Of a DNA stretch of 64,000 nucleotides, positions 33,420 through 46,290 are shown in pieces. Each line of letters begins with the position of its first letter. Position 1 is the first letter of the stretch. A model generated the notes under the pieces. It ran no database searches. It was not told the origin of the DNA and worked only from the letters and a program-made list of their open reading frames with translations. The stretch is from positions 1,674,001-1,738,000 of the forward strand of contig JARFIW010000108.1 of assembly GCA_036346225.1 (NCBI GenBank). Reading direction: 5' to 3'. The stretch comes from Platerodrilus igneus (taxonomy: Eukaryota > Arthropoda > Insecta > Coleoptera > Lycidae). Both the position numbers and the translations under genes were made by a program.

Positions 33420-36400
33420 TGAAGAATTAACTTTGGGGCGAAAAGTTCGTTGCAAATAAAATCTCTAAAGAGGCTTTCAATAGAGACCAAATGGACCAGT
33501 TGATAAAAAATCTAAAATGTATGAGTATAGTGGGTGAATGTGTCCAACAGTCAACTTGCGACCCATATCGTCCTCGTCTGCTTAAAGCTTAACAGCTTTT
33601 TGGGAAATTAAATGCAGCTGTGCGACGCGACATGTTTAAAAGGTGTGGGACCGAGTTGTTCGATCTTTGGGGTAAAGAATTAACTTTGGGGCGAAAAGTT
33701 TGTTGCAAATAAAATTTCTAAAAAGGTTTTAAATACAAACCAAATGGACCAGTTGATAAAGAATCCAAAATGTATGAGTAAGGTGGGTGAATATGTCGAA
33801 CAGTCGACTTGCGGCCCATATCGTCCTCGTCTGCTTAAAGCTTAACAGCTTTTTGGGAAATTAAATGTAACGGTGCGACCCAACATGTTTAAAAGGTCTG
33901 GGACCGAGTTCTTCGATCTTTGGGGTGAAGAATTAACGTTGGGGCGAAAAGTTCGTTGCAAATAAAATCTCTAAAGAGGTTTTAAATACAGACCAAATGG
34001 ACCAGTTGAGAAAGAATCCAAAATTATGAGTAAGTTGGGTGAATGTGTTGAACAGTCAACTTGCGACCTATATCGTCCTCGTCTGCTTAAAGCTTAACAG
34101 CTTTTTGGGAAATTAAATGTAGCGGTGCGACCCAACATGTTTAAAAGATGTGAGACCGAGTTCTTCGATTTTTGGGGTGAAGAATTAACTCTGGGGCGAA
34201 AAGTTTGTTGCAAATAAAATCTTTAAAGTGGCTTTAAATAGAGACCAAATGGACCAGTTGATAAAGAATCTAAAATGTATGAGTAAAGTGGGTGAATGTG
34301 TCAAACAGTCAACTTGCGACCCATATTGTTTTCGTCTGCTTAAAGCTTAACAGCTTTTTGGGAAATTAAATGTAGCGGTGCGGCCCAACATGTTTAGAAG
34401 GCGTGGGACCGAGTTCTTCGATTTTTGGTGTGAACATTTAACTTTGGGACGAAAAGTTCGTTGCAAATAAAATTTCTAAAGAGGTTTTAAATAGAGACAA
34501 AATGGACCAGTTGAGAAAGAATCCAAAATTATGAGTAAGGTGGGTGAATGTGTCGAACAGTCAACTTGCGACCCAAACCGTCCTCGTCTGCTTAAAGCTA
34601 AACAGCTTTTTGGAAAATCAAATGTAGCGGTGCGACCCAACATGTTTAAAAGGGTTGGGACCGAGTTCTTCGATTTTTGGGGTGAAGAATTAACTTTGGG
34701 GCGATCTAAAGGGGCTTTAAATAGAGACAAAATGGACCAGTTAATAAAGAATCCAAAATGTATGAGTAAAGTGGGTGAATGTGTCGAACAGTCAACTTAC
34801 GGCCCATATCGTCTTCGTCTGCTTAAAGCTTAATAGCTTTTTGGGGAATTAAATGTAGCGGTGCGACTCAACATGTTTAAAAGGTGTGGGATCGAGTTCT
34901 TCGATCTTTGGGGTGAAGAATTAACTTTGGGGCAAAAAGTTCGTTGCAAATAAAATCTCTAAGGAGGCTTTAAAAAGAGACAAAATGGACCAGTTGAGAA
35001 AGAATCCAAAATGTATGAGTAATGTGGGTGAATGTATCGAACAGTCAACTTACGGCCCATATGTCCTCGTCTGCTTAAAGTTTAATAGCTTTTTGGGAAA
35101 TTAAATGTAGCAGTGCGACCCACCTCTTTTAAAAGTTGTGAGACCGAGTTTTTCGATCTTTGGGATAAAGAATTAACTTTGGGGCGAAAAGTTCGTTGCA
35201 AATAAAATCTCTAAAGAGGCTTTAAATAGAGACCAAATGGACCAGTTAATAAAAAATCCAAAATGTATGAGTAAGGTGGGTGAATGTGTCGAACAGTCAA
35301 CTTGCGGCCCATATCGTCCCCGTCTGCTTAAAGCTTAACAGCTTTTTAGGAAATTAAATGTAGGGGTGCGGCCCAACATGTTTAAAAGGTGTGGGATCGA
35401 GTTCTTCGATCTTTGGGGTGAAGAATTAACTTTGGGGCGAAAAGTTCGTTGCAAATAAAATCTCTAAAGAGGCTTTCAATAGAGACCAAATGGACCAGTT
35501 GATAAAAAATCTAAAATGTATGAGTATAGTGGGTGAATGTGTCCAACAGTCAACTTGCGACCCATATCGTCCTCGTCTGCTTAAAGCTTAACAGCTTTTT
35601 GGGAAATTAAATGCAGCTGTGCGACGCGACATGTTTAAAAGGTGTGGGACGAGTTGTTCGATCTTTGGGGTAAAGAATTAACTTTGGGGCGAAAAGTTTG
35701 TTGCAAATAAAATTTCTAAAAAGGTTTTAAATACAAACCAAATGGACCAGTTGATAAAGAATCCAAAATGTATGAGTAAGGTGGGTGAATATGTCGAACA
35801 GTCGACTTGCGGCCCATATCGTCCTCGTCTGCTTAAAGCTTAACAGCTTTTTGGGAAATTAAATGTAACGGTGCGACCCAACATGTTTAAAAGGTCTGGG
35901 ACCGAGTTCTTCGATCTTTGGGGTGAAGAATTAACGTTGGGGCGAAAAGTTCGTTGCAAATAAAATCTCTAAAGAGGTTTTAAATACAGACCAAATGGAC
36001 CAGTTGAGAAAGAATCCAAAATTATGAGTAAGTTGGGTGAATGTGTTGAACAGTCAACTTGCGACCCATATCGTCCTCGTCTGCTTAAAGCTTAACAGCT
36101 TTTTGGGAAATTAAATGTAGCGGTGCGACCCAACATGTTTAAAAGATGTGAGACCGAGTTCTTCGATTTTTGGGGTGAAGAATTAACTCTGGGGCGAAAA
36201 GTTTGTTGCAAATAAAATCTTTAAAGTGGCTTTAAATAGAGACCAAATGGACCAGTTGATAAAGAATCTAAAATGTATGAGTAAAGTGGGTGAATGTGTC
36301 AAACAGTCAACTTGCGACCCATATTGTTTTCGTCTGCTTAAAGCTTAACAGCTTTTTGGGAAATTAAATGTAGCGGTGCGGCCCAACATGTTTAGAAGGC

Positions 36401-37465
36401 GTGGGACCGAGTTCTTCGATTTTGGTGTGAACATTTAACTTTGGGACGAAAAGTTCGTTGCAAATAAAATTTCTAAAGAGGTTTTAAATAGAGACAAAAT
36501 GGACCAGTTGAGAAAGAATCCAAAATTATGAGTAAGGTGGGTGAATGTGTCGAACAGTCAACTTGCGACCCAAACCGTCCTCGTCTGCTTAAAGCTTAAC
36601 AGCTTTTTGGAAAATCAAATGTAGCGGTGCGACCCAACATGTTTAAAAGGGTTGGGACCGAGTTCTTCGATTTTTGGGGTGAAGAATTAACTTTGGGGCG
36701 ATCTAAAGGGGCTTTAAATAGAGACAAAATGGACCAGTTAATAAAGAATCCAAAATGTATGAGTAAAGTGGGTGAATGTGTCGAACAGTCAACTTACGGC
36801 CCATATCGTCTTCGTCTGCTTAAAGCTTAATAGCTTTTTGGGGAATTAAGTGTAGCGGTGCGACTCAACATGTTTAAAAGGTGTGGGATCGAGTTCTTCG
36901 ATCTTTGGGGTGAAGAATTAACTTTGGGGCAAAAAGTTCGTTGCAAATAAAATCTCTAAGGAGGCTTTAAAAAGAGATAAAATGGACCAGTTGAGAAAGA
37001 ATCCAAAATGTATGAGTAATGTGGGTGAATGTATCGAACAGTCAACTTACGGCCCATATGTCCTCGTCTGCTTAAAGTTTAATAGCTTTTTGGGAAATTA
37101 AATGTAGCAGTGCGACCCACCTCTTTTAAAAGTTGTGAGACCGAGTTTTTCGATCTTTGGGATAAAGAATTAACTTTGGGGCGAAAAGTTCGTTGCAAAT
37201 AAAATCTCTAAAGAGGCTTTAAATAGAGACCAAATGGACCAGTTAATAAAAAATCCAAAATGTATGAGTAAGGTGGGTGAATGTGTCGAACAGTCAACTT
37301 GCGGCCCATATCGTCCCCGTCTGCTTAAAGCTTAACAGCTTTTTAGGAAATTAAATGTAGGGGTGCGGCCCAACATGTTTAAAAGGTGTGGGATCGAGTT
37401 CTTCGATCTTTGGGGTGAAGAATTAACTTTGGGGCGAAAAGTTCGTTGCAAATAAAATCTCTAAA
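33420..37465. repeat. Two nearly identical ~1,997-bp 8-mer higher-order repeats
   Basis: Distinctive variants repeat about 1,997 bp apart: GAGGCTTTCAATAGAGACC at 33474 and 35470; GCGATCTAAAGGGGC at 34701 and 36698; the ATGCAGCTGTGCGACGCGAC form near 33609 and 35607. Only scattered single-base changes were seen between the blocks, for example ACCGAG/ACGAG near 33652 and 35648. First block about 33420-35415, second about 35416-37465. Confidence 0.9.
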
Positions 37466-39944
37466 GAGGTTTTAAAAACAGACCAAATGGACCAGTTGAG
37501 AAACAACTGGCGACCTATATCGTCCTTGTCTGCTTAAAGCTTAACCGCTTTTTGGGAAATTAAATGTAGGGGTGCGACCTAACATGTTTAAAAGTTGTGG
37601 GACCGAATTCTTTGACTTTGGGGTGAAGAATTAACGTTGGGGCGAAAAGTTCGTTGCAAATAAAATCTCTAAAGAGGTTTTAAATAGAGACCAAATGGAC
37701 TATTTGAGAAAGAATCCAAAATGTACGAGTAAGGTTGAAGAATGTGTCGAACAGTCAACTTGCGACCCATATCGTCCTCGTTTGCTTAAAGCTTAACAGC
37801 TTTTTGGGAAATTAAATGTAGTGGTGCAACCCAACATGTTTAAAAGTTGTGGGACCGAGTTCTTCGATCTTTGGGGTGAAGAATTAACGTTGGGGCGAAC
37901 AGTTCGTTGCAAATAAAATCTCTAAAGAGGTTTTAAATAGAGACCAAATGGACTATTTGAGAAAGAATCCAAAATGTATGAGTAAGGTGGGTGAATGTGT
38001 CGAACAGTCAACTTGCGACCCATATCGTCCTTGTCTGCATAAAGCTTAACAGCTTTTTGGAAAATTAAATGTAGCGGTGCGACTCAACATGTTTAAAAGG
38101 TGTGGGACCGAGTTCTTCGATCTTTGGGGTGAAGAATTAACTATGGGGCGAAAAGTTCCTTGCAAATGGAATCTCTAAAGAGGTTTTAAATAGAGACCAA
38201 ATAGACTAGATGAGAAAGAATCCAAAATGCATTAGTAAGGTGGGAGAATGTGTCGAACAGTCAACTTGCGACCCATATCGTCCTCGTCTGGTTAAAGCTT
38301 AACAGCTTTTTGGGAAATTAAATGTAGGGGTGTGACCCAACATGTTTAAAAGGTGTGGGACCGAGTTCTTCGATCTTTGGGGTGAAGAATTAACGTTGGG
38401 GCGAAAAGTTCGTTGCAAATAAAATCTCTAAAGAGGTTTTAAATAGAGACCAAATGGACTAGTTGAGAAAGAATCCAAAATGTATAAGTAAGGTGGAATA
38501 ATGTGTACGAACAGTCAACTTGCGACCCATATCGTCCTCGTTTGCTTAAAGCTTAACAGCTTTTTGGGAAATTAAATGTAGGGGTGCGACCCAACATGTT
38601 TAAAAGTTGTGGGACCGAGTTCTTCGATCTCTGGGGCGAAGAATTAACTTTGGGGCGAAAAGTTCGTTGCAAGTAAAATCACTAAAGAGGCTTTAAATAA
38701 ATACCAAATGGACCAGTTGATAAAGAATCCAAAATGTATGAGTAAGGTGGGTGAATGTGTCGAACAGTCAACTTGCAACCCATATTGTCCTCGTCTGCTT
38801 AAAGCTTAACAGCTTTTTGGATAATTAAATGTAGGGGTGCGCCCCAACATGTTTAAAAGGTGTGGAACATGTTCTTAGATTTTTGGGGTGAAAATTAACT
38901 TTGGGGCGAAAAGTTCGTTGCAAATAAAATCTCTAAAGTGGCTTTAAATAGAGACCAAATGGACCAGCTGATAAAGAATCCAAAATGTATGAGTAGGGTG
39001 GGAGAATGTGTCGAACATTCAACTTGCGACCCAAATGGTCCTCGTCTGCTTAAAGCTTAACAGCTTTTTGGGAAATTAAATGTAGGGGTGCGCCTCAACA
39101 TGTTTAAAAGGTGTGGGACCGAGTTCTTCGAATTTGGAGTGAATAATTAACTTTGGGGCGAAAAGTTTGTTGCAAATAAAATATCTAAAGTGGCTTTAAA
39201 TAGAGACCAAATGGACCAGTTGAGAAAGAATCCAAAATGTATGAGTAAGGTGGGAGAATGCGTCGAACAGTCAACTTGCTACCCATATCGTCGTCGTCTG
39301 TTTAAAGCTTAACCGCTTTTTGGCAAATTAAATGTAGGGGTGCGACCCAACATGTTTAAAAGTTGTGGGACCGAATTCTTTGACCTTTGGGGTGAAGAAT
39401 TAACTTTGGGGCGAAAAGTTCGTTGCAAATAGAATCTCTAAAGAGGTTTTAAATACAGACCAAATGGACCAGTTGAGAAAGAATCCAAAATGTATGAGTA
39501 AGGTGGATCAATGTGTCGAACAGTCAATTTGCGATCCATATTGTCCTGGTCTGCTTAAAGCTTAACAGCTTTTTGGAAAATTAAATGTAGCGCAGCGACC
39601 CTCCATGTTTAAAAGTTGTGGGACAGAGTTCTTCGATTTTTCGGGTGAACAATTAACTTTGGGGCGAAAAGTTCGTTGCTAGTAAAATCTCTAAAGAAGT
39701 TTTAAATACAGACCAAATGGACCAGTTGAGAAAGAATCCAAAATTATGAGCAAGGTGGGTAAATGTGTCGAACAGCCAACTTGCGACCCATATTGTTTTC
39801 GTCTGCTTGAAGCTCAACAGCTTTTTGGGAAATTAAATGTAGGGGTGCGACCCAACATGTTTAAAAGGTGTGGGACCGAGTTCTTCGATTTTTGGGGTGA
39901 AGAATTAACTCTGGGGCGAAAAGCTTGTTGCAAATAAAATTTCT

Positions 39945-41870
39945 AAACTGGCTTTACATAGAGGCCAAATGGACCAGTTGAGAAAGAATCCAAAATGTAT
40001 GAGTAAGGTGGGTAAATGTGTCGAACAGACAACTTGCGACCCATATTGTTTTCGTCTGCTTGAAGCTTAACAGCTTTTTGGGAAATTAAATGTAGGGGTG
40101 CGACCCAACATGTTTAAAAGGTGTGGGACCGAGTTCTTCGATTTTTGGGGTGAAGAATTAACTCTGGGGCGAAAAGTTTGGTGCAAATAAAATCTCTAAA
40201 CTGGCTTTACATAGAGGCCAAATGGACCAGTTGAGAAAAAATCCAAAATGTATGAGTAAGGTGGGTAAATGTGTCGAACAGCCAACTTGCGACCCATATT
40301 GTTTTTGTCTGCTTGAAGATTAACAGCTTTTTGGGAAATTAAATGTAGGGGTGCGACCCAACATGTTTAAAAGGTGTGGGACCGAGTTCTTCGATTTTTG
40401 GGGTGAAGAATTAACTCTGGGGCGAAAAGTTTGGTGCAAATAAAATCTCTAAACTGGCTTTACATAGAGGCCAAATGGACCAGTTGAGAAAAAATTCAAA
40501 ATGTATGAGTAAGGTGGGTAAATGTGTCGAACAGCCAACTTGCGACCCATATTGTTTTCGTCTGCTTGAAGCTTAACAGCTTTTTGGGAAATTAAATGTA
40601 GGGGTGCGACCCAACATGTTTAAAAGGTGTGGGACCGAGTTCTTCGATTTTTGGGGTGAAGAATTAACTCTGGGGCGAAAAGTTTGTTGCAAATAAAATC
40701 TCTAAACTGGCTTTACATAGAGGCCAAATGGACCAGTTGAGAAAGAATCCAAAATGTATGAGTAAGGTGGGTAAATGTGTCGAACAGCCAACTTGCGACC
40801 CATATTGTTTTCGTCTGCTTGAAGCTTAACAGCTTTTGGGAAATTAAATGTAGGGTGCGACCCAACATGTTTAAAAGGTGTGGGACCGAGTTCTTCGATT
40901 TTTGGGGTGAAGAATTAACTCTGGGGCGAAAAGTTTGTTGCAAATAAAATCTTTAAACTGGCTTTACATAGAGGCCAAATGGACCAGTTGAGAAAAATCC
41001 AAAATGTATGAGTAAGGTGGGTAAATGTGTCGAACAGCCAACTTGCGACCCATATTGTTTTCGTCTGCTTGAAGCTTAACAGCTTTTGGGAAATTAAATG
41101 TAGGGTGCGACCCAACATGTTTAAAAGGTGTGGGACCGAGTTCTTCGATTTTTGGGGTGAAGAATTAACTCTGGGGCAAAAAGCTTGTTGCAAATAAAAT
41201 TTCTAAACTGGCTTTACATAGAGGCCAAATGGACCAGTTGAGAAAGAATCCAAAATGTATGAGTAAGGTGGGTAAATGTGTCGAACAGCCAACTTGCGAC
41301 CCATATTGTTTTCGTCTGCTTGAAGCTTAACAGCTTTTTGGGAAATTAAATGTAGGGGTGCGACCCAACATGTTTAAAAGGTGTGGGACCGAGTTCTTCG
41401 ATTTTTGGGGTGAAGAATTAACTCTGGGGCGAAAAGTTTGGTGCAAATAGAATCTTTAAACTGGCTTTACATAGAGGCCAAATGGACCAGTTGAGAAAAA
41501 ATCCAAAATGTATGAGTAAGGTGGGTAAATGTGTCGAACAGCCAACTTGCGACCCATATTGTTTTCGTCTGCTTGAAGCTTAACAGCTTTTTGGGAAATT
41601 AAATGTAGGGGTGCGACCCAACATGTTTAAAAGGTGTGGGACCGAGTTCTTCGATTTTTGGGGTGAAGAATTAACTCTGGGGCAAAAAGCTTGTTGCAAA
41701 TAAAATTTCTAAACTGGCTTTACATAGAGGCCAAATGGACCAGTTGAGAAAGAATCCAAAATGTATGAGTAAGGTGGGTAAATGTGTCGAACAGCCAACT
41801 TGCGACCCATATTGTTTTCGTCTGCTTAAATCTTAACAGCTTTTTGGGAAATTAAATGTAGGGGTGCGCC
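39945..41870. repeat. Homogeneous subfamily of the 253-bp satellite, ~8 monomers
   Basis: Consecutive monomers share CTGGCTTTACATAGAGGCC, GAACAGCCAACTTGC, TGTTTTCGTCTGCTTGAAGC and ACTCTGGGGCGAAAAG, which are absent or rare elsewhere in the array. Neighbours differ at only a few bases, suggesting recent local spread. Confidence 0.9.
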
Positions 41871-42105
41871 CCAATATGTTTAAAAGGCGTGGGACCGAGT
41901 TCTTCAATCTTTGGGGTGAAGAATTAACTTTGGGGCGAAAAGTTCGTTGCAAATAAAATATCTAAAGTGGCTTTAAATAGAGACCAAATGGACCAGTTGA
42001 GAAAGAATCCAAAATGTATGAGTAAGGTGGGAGAATGTGTCGAACAGTCAACTTGCGACCCATATCGTCCTCGTTTGCTTAAAGCTTAACAGCTTTTTGT
42101 GAAAT

Positions 42106-43365
42106 AAGTTTAAAATGTAGCATAAAGCCAGCTCATTTTGAAATTGATCGTACTTACGAGCATATATCAAGACACCGAGTTCAATAACGTCCACAGACCT
42201 CCCAAATAAAAAAAACAGTAAAATTTCTACTAAATCCTTGATCTTGTACTGCTCACCTACCAACTGACCAACCATGCGATAACCAAGGTTAGTTAGTCGA
42301 CCTACATATCTTTAATTAATTTTGTTTACTCTAACAAAGTCTCACTTTCACATTAATTAAAATATTTTACCACCGGCAAAAAAACGAAACTAGCGCAACA
42401 ATCTAAATACGAAAAAAGAGACTTCTATCGAAGTGATCTACACAGATTGGGATCAATCGCATCCATCTCTCCGTCAATCAACGACCCACGTGTCAATCAA
42501 CCAGGACACTTGTTATGCCTTGTCTTACACAGCTACTTTATGGCCCAGCCCTGGCTAAACGCTACCGAGACACATATCTCCTATAGAAACGCTTTTGTTG
42601 AATTTACATACAAGGTTTTTGTATATAAAAACGTTGCAAAATATATGCCAAAGTCTTGAAATGTGCATGGTTTTCTAAGTATTTGTAATTCAGATGCAGC
42701 TGGCGCTGGGTGTTACGAAAATTGCGTACGACGACCATTGAATTCAAAGAGGTCAAGGTGGATTTTGTTTTTCTACTTAAAATTGTTGAAAAGTTTCTAT
42801 CAGATGGTAATTGTTATAAAGATAAAGTAACATATTTTCAGGTATTTACCGGCATAATGGGTAATAAATTTTTATTTTTCAAGATTTAGGAAAGATTAAT
42901 ATTTATGTCAGATTTAATTAACAATTATTTCACTAGTAAACAAATAAATTATGTATTGTTATTGCGAACATTACCAAACTATTTTGTTTGTCAAATTTTT
43001 TCGAAAAAGCAGGCTCTAAACGGAGAACTACATGCGACAAATCATCAAGTTCGAACCCTCGCCCAGTCTTCTAATTTATATTAGAAAAGGATTATCTAAA
43101 AGCATGCAATGTCGGCCAATTTTACTATTAAAATAAGCGGTAAACTTTTTAATAAGCATACACTATTTTTAAGGAGTTGAAGTTTAAGCGAACACTTCTA
43201 CACACAGTTAAGGGTAATTCTCAAAGGAGTAGCTGTAATTATTCAGTATTAGCCTACACCCTTAAAACCGTTCGATAGAAATTCGCTAGAAATTCCGTTA
43301 AAAATACATAGAAATTTTAGGTTAAACATTTAAGTCCATAGCGGATCTCCTCCAAAGCCTAGGGA
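42106..43365. other. AT-rich DNA without a recognised gene
   Basis: Frames 42048-42275 (minus) and 42447-42659 (plus) show no known motif. Nothing else was recognised. Confidence 0.5.
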
Positions 43366-43368
43366 ACC

Positions 43369-43648
43369 GAAAACAAAAAAGCGGCCTTTCTCTCACACGT
43401 TCTCTTAATCGCAACGCTGTCAATCTGACAGATTCTTCAATTGTTTTCTTTCTTGAACTAGCTTTTTTTATTGTGTGGCACGTATAAATACCACACTCCT
43501 TAATAGCTCAATTTTAGTCTAAAATTCTCACCGTGCCATACAATAGAAAAAACTGATTCAAGGTAGAAAACAATTGAAGAATCTGTCAGACTGAACTTAG
43601 CGTTGCGATTAAGAGAACGTGGGAGAGAAAGGGTGCTTTCTCGTTTTC
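43369..43648. mobile_element. Hairpin MITE-like element with ~115-bp inverted repeats
   Basis: The left arm (43369-43480) and the reverse complement of the right arm (about 43530-43648) share CGTTCTCTTAATCGCAACGCT, TCTGACAGATTCTTCAATTG and TTGT(G/A)TGGCACG-like blocks. A spacer of about 50 bp separates them. Both ends read GAAAAC inward. No frame. No clear target duplication was found, so the superfamily is open. Confidence 0.75.
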
Positions 43649-45419
43649 TGAGATCTTCTTATTAGTATTGGATAAATTAGAAAGCTTTCATGCTATACTT
43701 ATACGTATTGTAGATTGTGTTTTATTCAGGCGCTAAAACGCCCTTATAATAAACATCTGTGCGTCGTTTTAAACACAGTCGTACCGGTGTCTTTTTACGG
43801 CTGTCCCTACAAGGAGTATCTAAAAAATTTTGTGTCATTGTAAGACCTCGTGAAAATACATAAGCCTTTTCAGAACGCGTGCAATTTGAGATTTCCTTTC
43901 AAAATTTACTAACATGGATCTTGGTTAGTTCCGTAGGTGGTCTCTTCGTGGATTATTTATAAGAAATTTGCCTTTTGTTATTAGCAATTTTCTTAATTTA
44001 TAGTGCTAATTTAGAATCAAATTAAATTATTAGTCAACTTTGGAACATCTGTTGGTTGTAGTAGTGTTTTAAATACATTAAGTACGCATCTGATTATTAA
44101 ATGAAAGCCTGAAGATGTTGGGTGTGAACATCATCCATCACACAGGATTTGAATTTGATCTTTCATCGTTATCGTTTTGTAAAGTAGTTTCAACATTTTT
44201 CATTTATTCCGATTAATAAAGTAGGTACGGGTTTTTGTGGCCTCTTAGTGATTTGTTGCTGATTTAAATTGTAGCAAATATGCTGGTGCCGGTTTAGTTA
44301 AAGTAACAAATAAATCTAGGTACAATATTCAATTTTTAATGTTTCCTAATTTCATACAGAGTTGTCTGCTGGTTGTTTAATGAACTAATTTGCTAAACCT
44401 TAAAAAAAAATTTTTTGAGGGAACTATTATGTAAAGTAGAAACAGCTGTTTCCTTAAAAATATTGTTTTTGAATAATTAAATTGTTAGTTCCGTTAAACA
44501 TTTATTTGAGTTAAAAATAGGTAAGATTATTTTTGACATTTGTTGAAAATGACTCTTTGTTATTAGGTTTATACCAAAAAAAAATTTGACACAAATAATT
44601 TATTAATGCTTTTAGGTTGCCTTAATTATTTTAAAATTTTGTTAACCATCTGTTAGAAATTTATATTTGAAAGCTGATATGGCTCATACAAATGACATAT
44701 GCCTCATTAATGTTATTAATTAAATTAGATGAAGAAATTCAGCCGTTATTTTGAATCTAGGTTGGAGCATTAAACATTATTCTTTATATATTGTAATAAA
44801 AACTTTATTTGCACAAACAGTTCTTTATTTTCAAACAGCAATGCGTAGCAACGCTTTGATCTGAACGTAAAATTAGAACTTCAGAACATCGTGATCAAAG
44901 TTCGATCGAAACTGACTTGCAATAACAATGTCCGAAAATTTACATACATTTTAATTGTTCTAGATTACTCTACCCCATGCTAGAACTACGCAAATCACAT
45001 TCTGTTCTTTAAATAACTCTTAAATGTAAAACTCATGTACCCGCCGATCAAAATTTATTCGCGAGGTGTAATACCGGGGAAGGCTGTCAATCATCTTTTG
45101 TGTACAAGTGCCGATGTAATTACTCCAGCCACAGCCAGACCGATCGGTGCTACCATATTTTAGTTTACGATGTGTAACTGAAAATCAAAAACTATTTAAT
45201 TTGAAAAATCGTAATACTTTGTTGGGTAGAGCTCTTATTATTTTTGGTTGTCTTACACAAGATATTGAAAGTCAGTTGTTTTAATTTTTTCAGTATTATT
45301 ATTGTTTATCTTGAATTATAGAAGTGATCCCTTTGCATCTATTAGCTATAACTTTCCTTTCCAGTTCATTCTAGTGGGAATCGCTATCGAGTGTCCTCGG
45401 GGTGTAGATTTACAGAAAA
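43649..45419. other. AT-rich DNA without a recognised gene
   Basis: No coding motif, RNA or repeat array was recognised. Confidence 0.5.
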
Positions 45420-46290
45420 CCATAAAGCATACTTTTTCATGCCACAGCGGCTAAATTGTCGCATACAACATTCTCTGGAAATTTACAAAGTGTGATATTA
45501 ACTTTCAACCTTCCTGACGAGTGCAATCGATTTTGGAAAATAATTTTTGTGTTTCAAAATGTGCAACATTCACTTTAAGGAACGCGATGAAGCAATTTCT
45601 GTGGATAATTTGGTAAAAACCATAGTGACAAAATGATGGCGTATACCACTCTATGGGAATTGCCGTAGTTTGATATTAAGCTTCAGCCTTTCCTGAGGTG
45701 TACCATCAATTTTAAAAAATGAATTTTGCGCCTGTGAATGAGCTGTATTTATTATAATAAACGTAATAAAGTAATGGTTATTGGTAGTTTGGCTAATGCC
45801 ACAGCGGCCAAATAGTCGCCTTCCTTGAGGGGTAGTTCGTTTTGAACAATAGATTCTAATAAATGCGATGAAGCAATGTGTTTTAGTAACTTAGTAAATG
45901 CTATAGCAGCCATACGATGGTGTGTAACTCTCTATAGATAAGAAAGTTTGATCTTAACTTTCAGGTCTTTCCTGTGGGATACAATCAATTTTGAAAAATG
46001 AGTTTGTACCTCTGAATGTGCTATATTCATTTTAACAGACGCGATTAAGCATTGCTTTTTGATGACTTGGTAAATGCCATAGCAGCCAAACAGTCACTTA
46101 TAACACTTCATGAAAATATAAGGAGTATGATATGATGTTTCAGGCTAGCCTGAGGAGTACAATCAATTTTGAAAAATGAGTTTTGTGCTTCAGAATCGGC
46201 TACCTTTATGATAACAAACGCCACAAAGCAATGTTTTTTTAAAACTTGGTACAAGCCCTAGGGGCCAAACAGTTAAGCTTCTTGGTTTGA
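45420..46290. repeat. Degenerate tandem repeat, ~180-bp period, ~5 units
   Basis: ATCRATTTTGRAAAATRA recurs near 45526, 45709, 45986 and 46163; CCATAGCGGCCAAA-like blocks and GCGATGAAGCAATG-like blocks follow the same spacing. Monomers are strongly diverged. Confidence 0.65.

Larger units (their letters stand above)
33349..42105. repeat. 253-bp satellite array, ~35 monomers
   Basis: The marker CAGCTTTTTG recurs at 33592, 33845, 34098, 34351 and 34603 and onward at 252-253-bp steps to about 42090. Each monomer contains GCGACCCAACATGTTTAAAAGG, ACCGAGTTCTTCGAT, GGGGCGAAAAGTTCGTTGCA, CAAATGGACCAGTTGA and CAGTCAACTTGCGACCCATA. Three zones are visible: a higher-order block twice (33420-37465), diverged monomers (37466-39940) and a homogeneous subfamily (39945-41870). 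Open frames of 60-100 codons in some monomers are not conserved between neighbours. Confidence 0.97.

Noticed and set aside
34531..34833. 100-codon frame in the 253-bp satellite
   Set aside because: Depends on one deleted monomer; neighbouring monomers have stops in the same frame.
31710..42105. CRISPR-like array
   Set aside because: Monomers are 168 and 253 bp without short repeats and unique spacers, and the window is eukaryotic.
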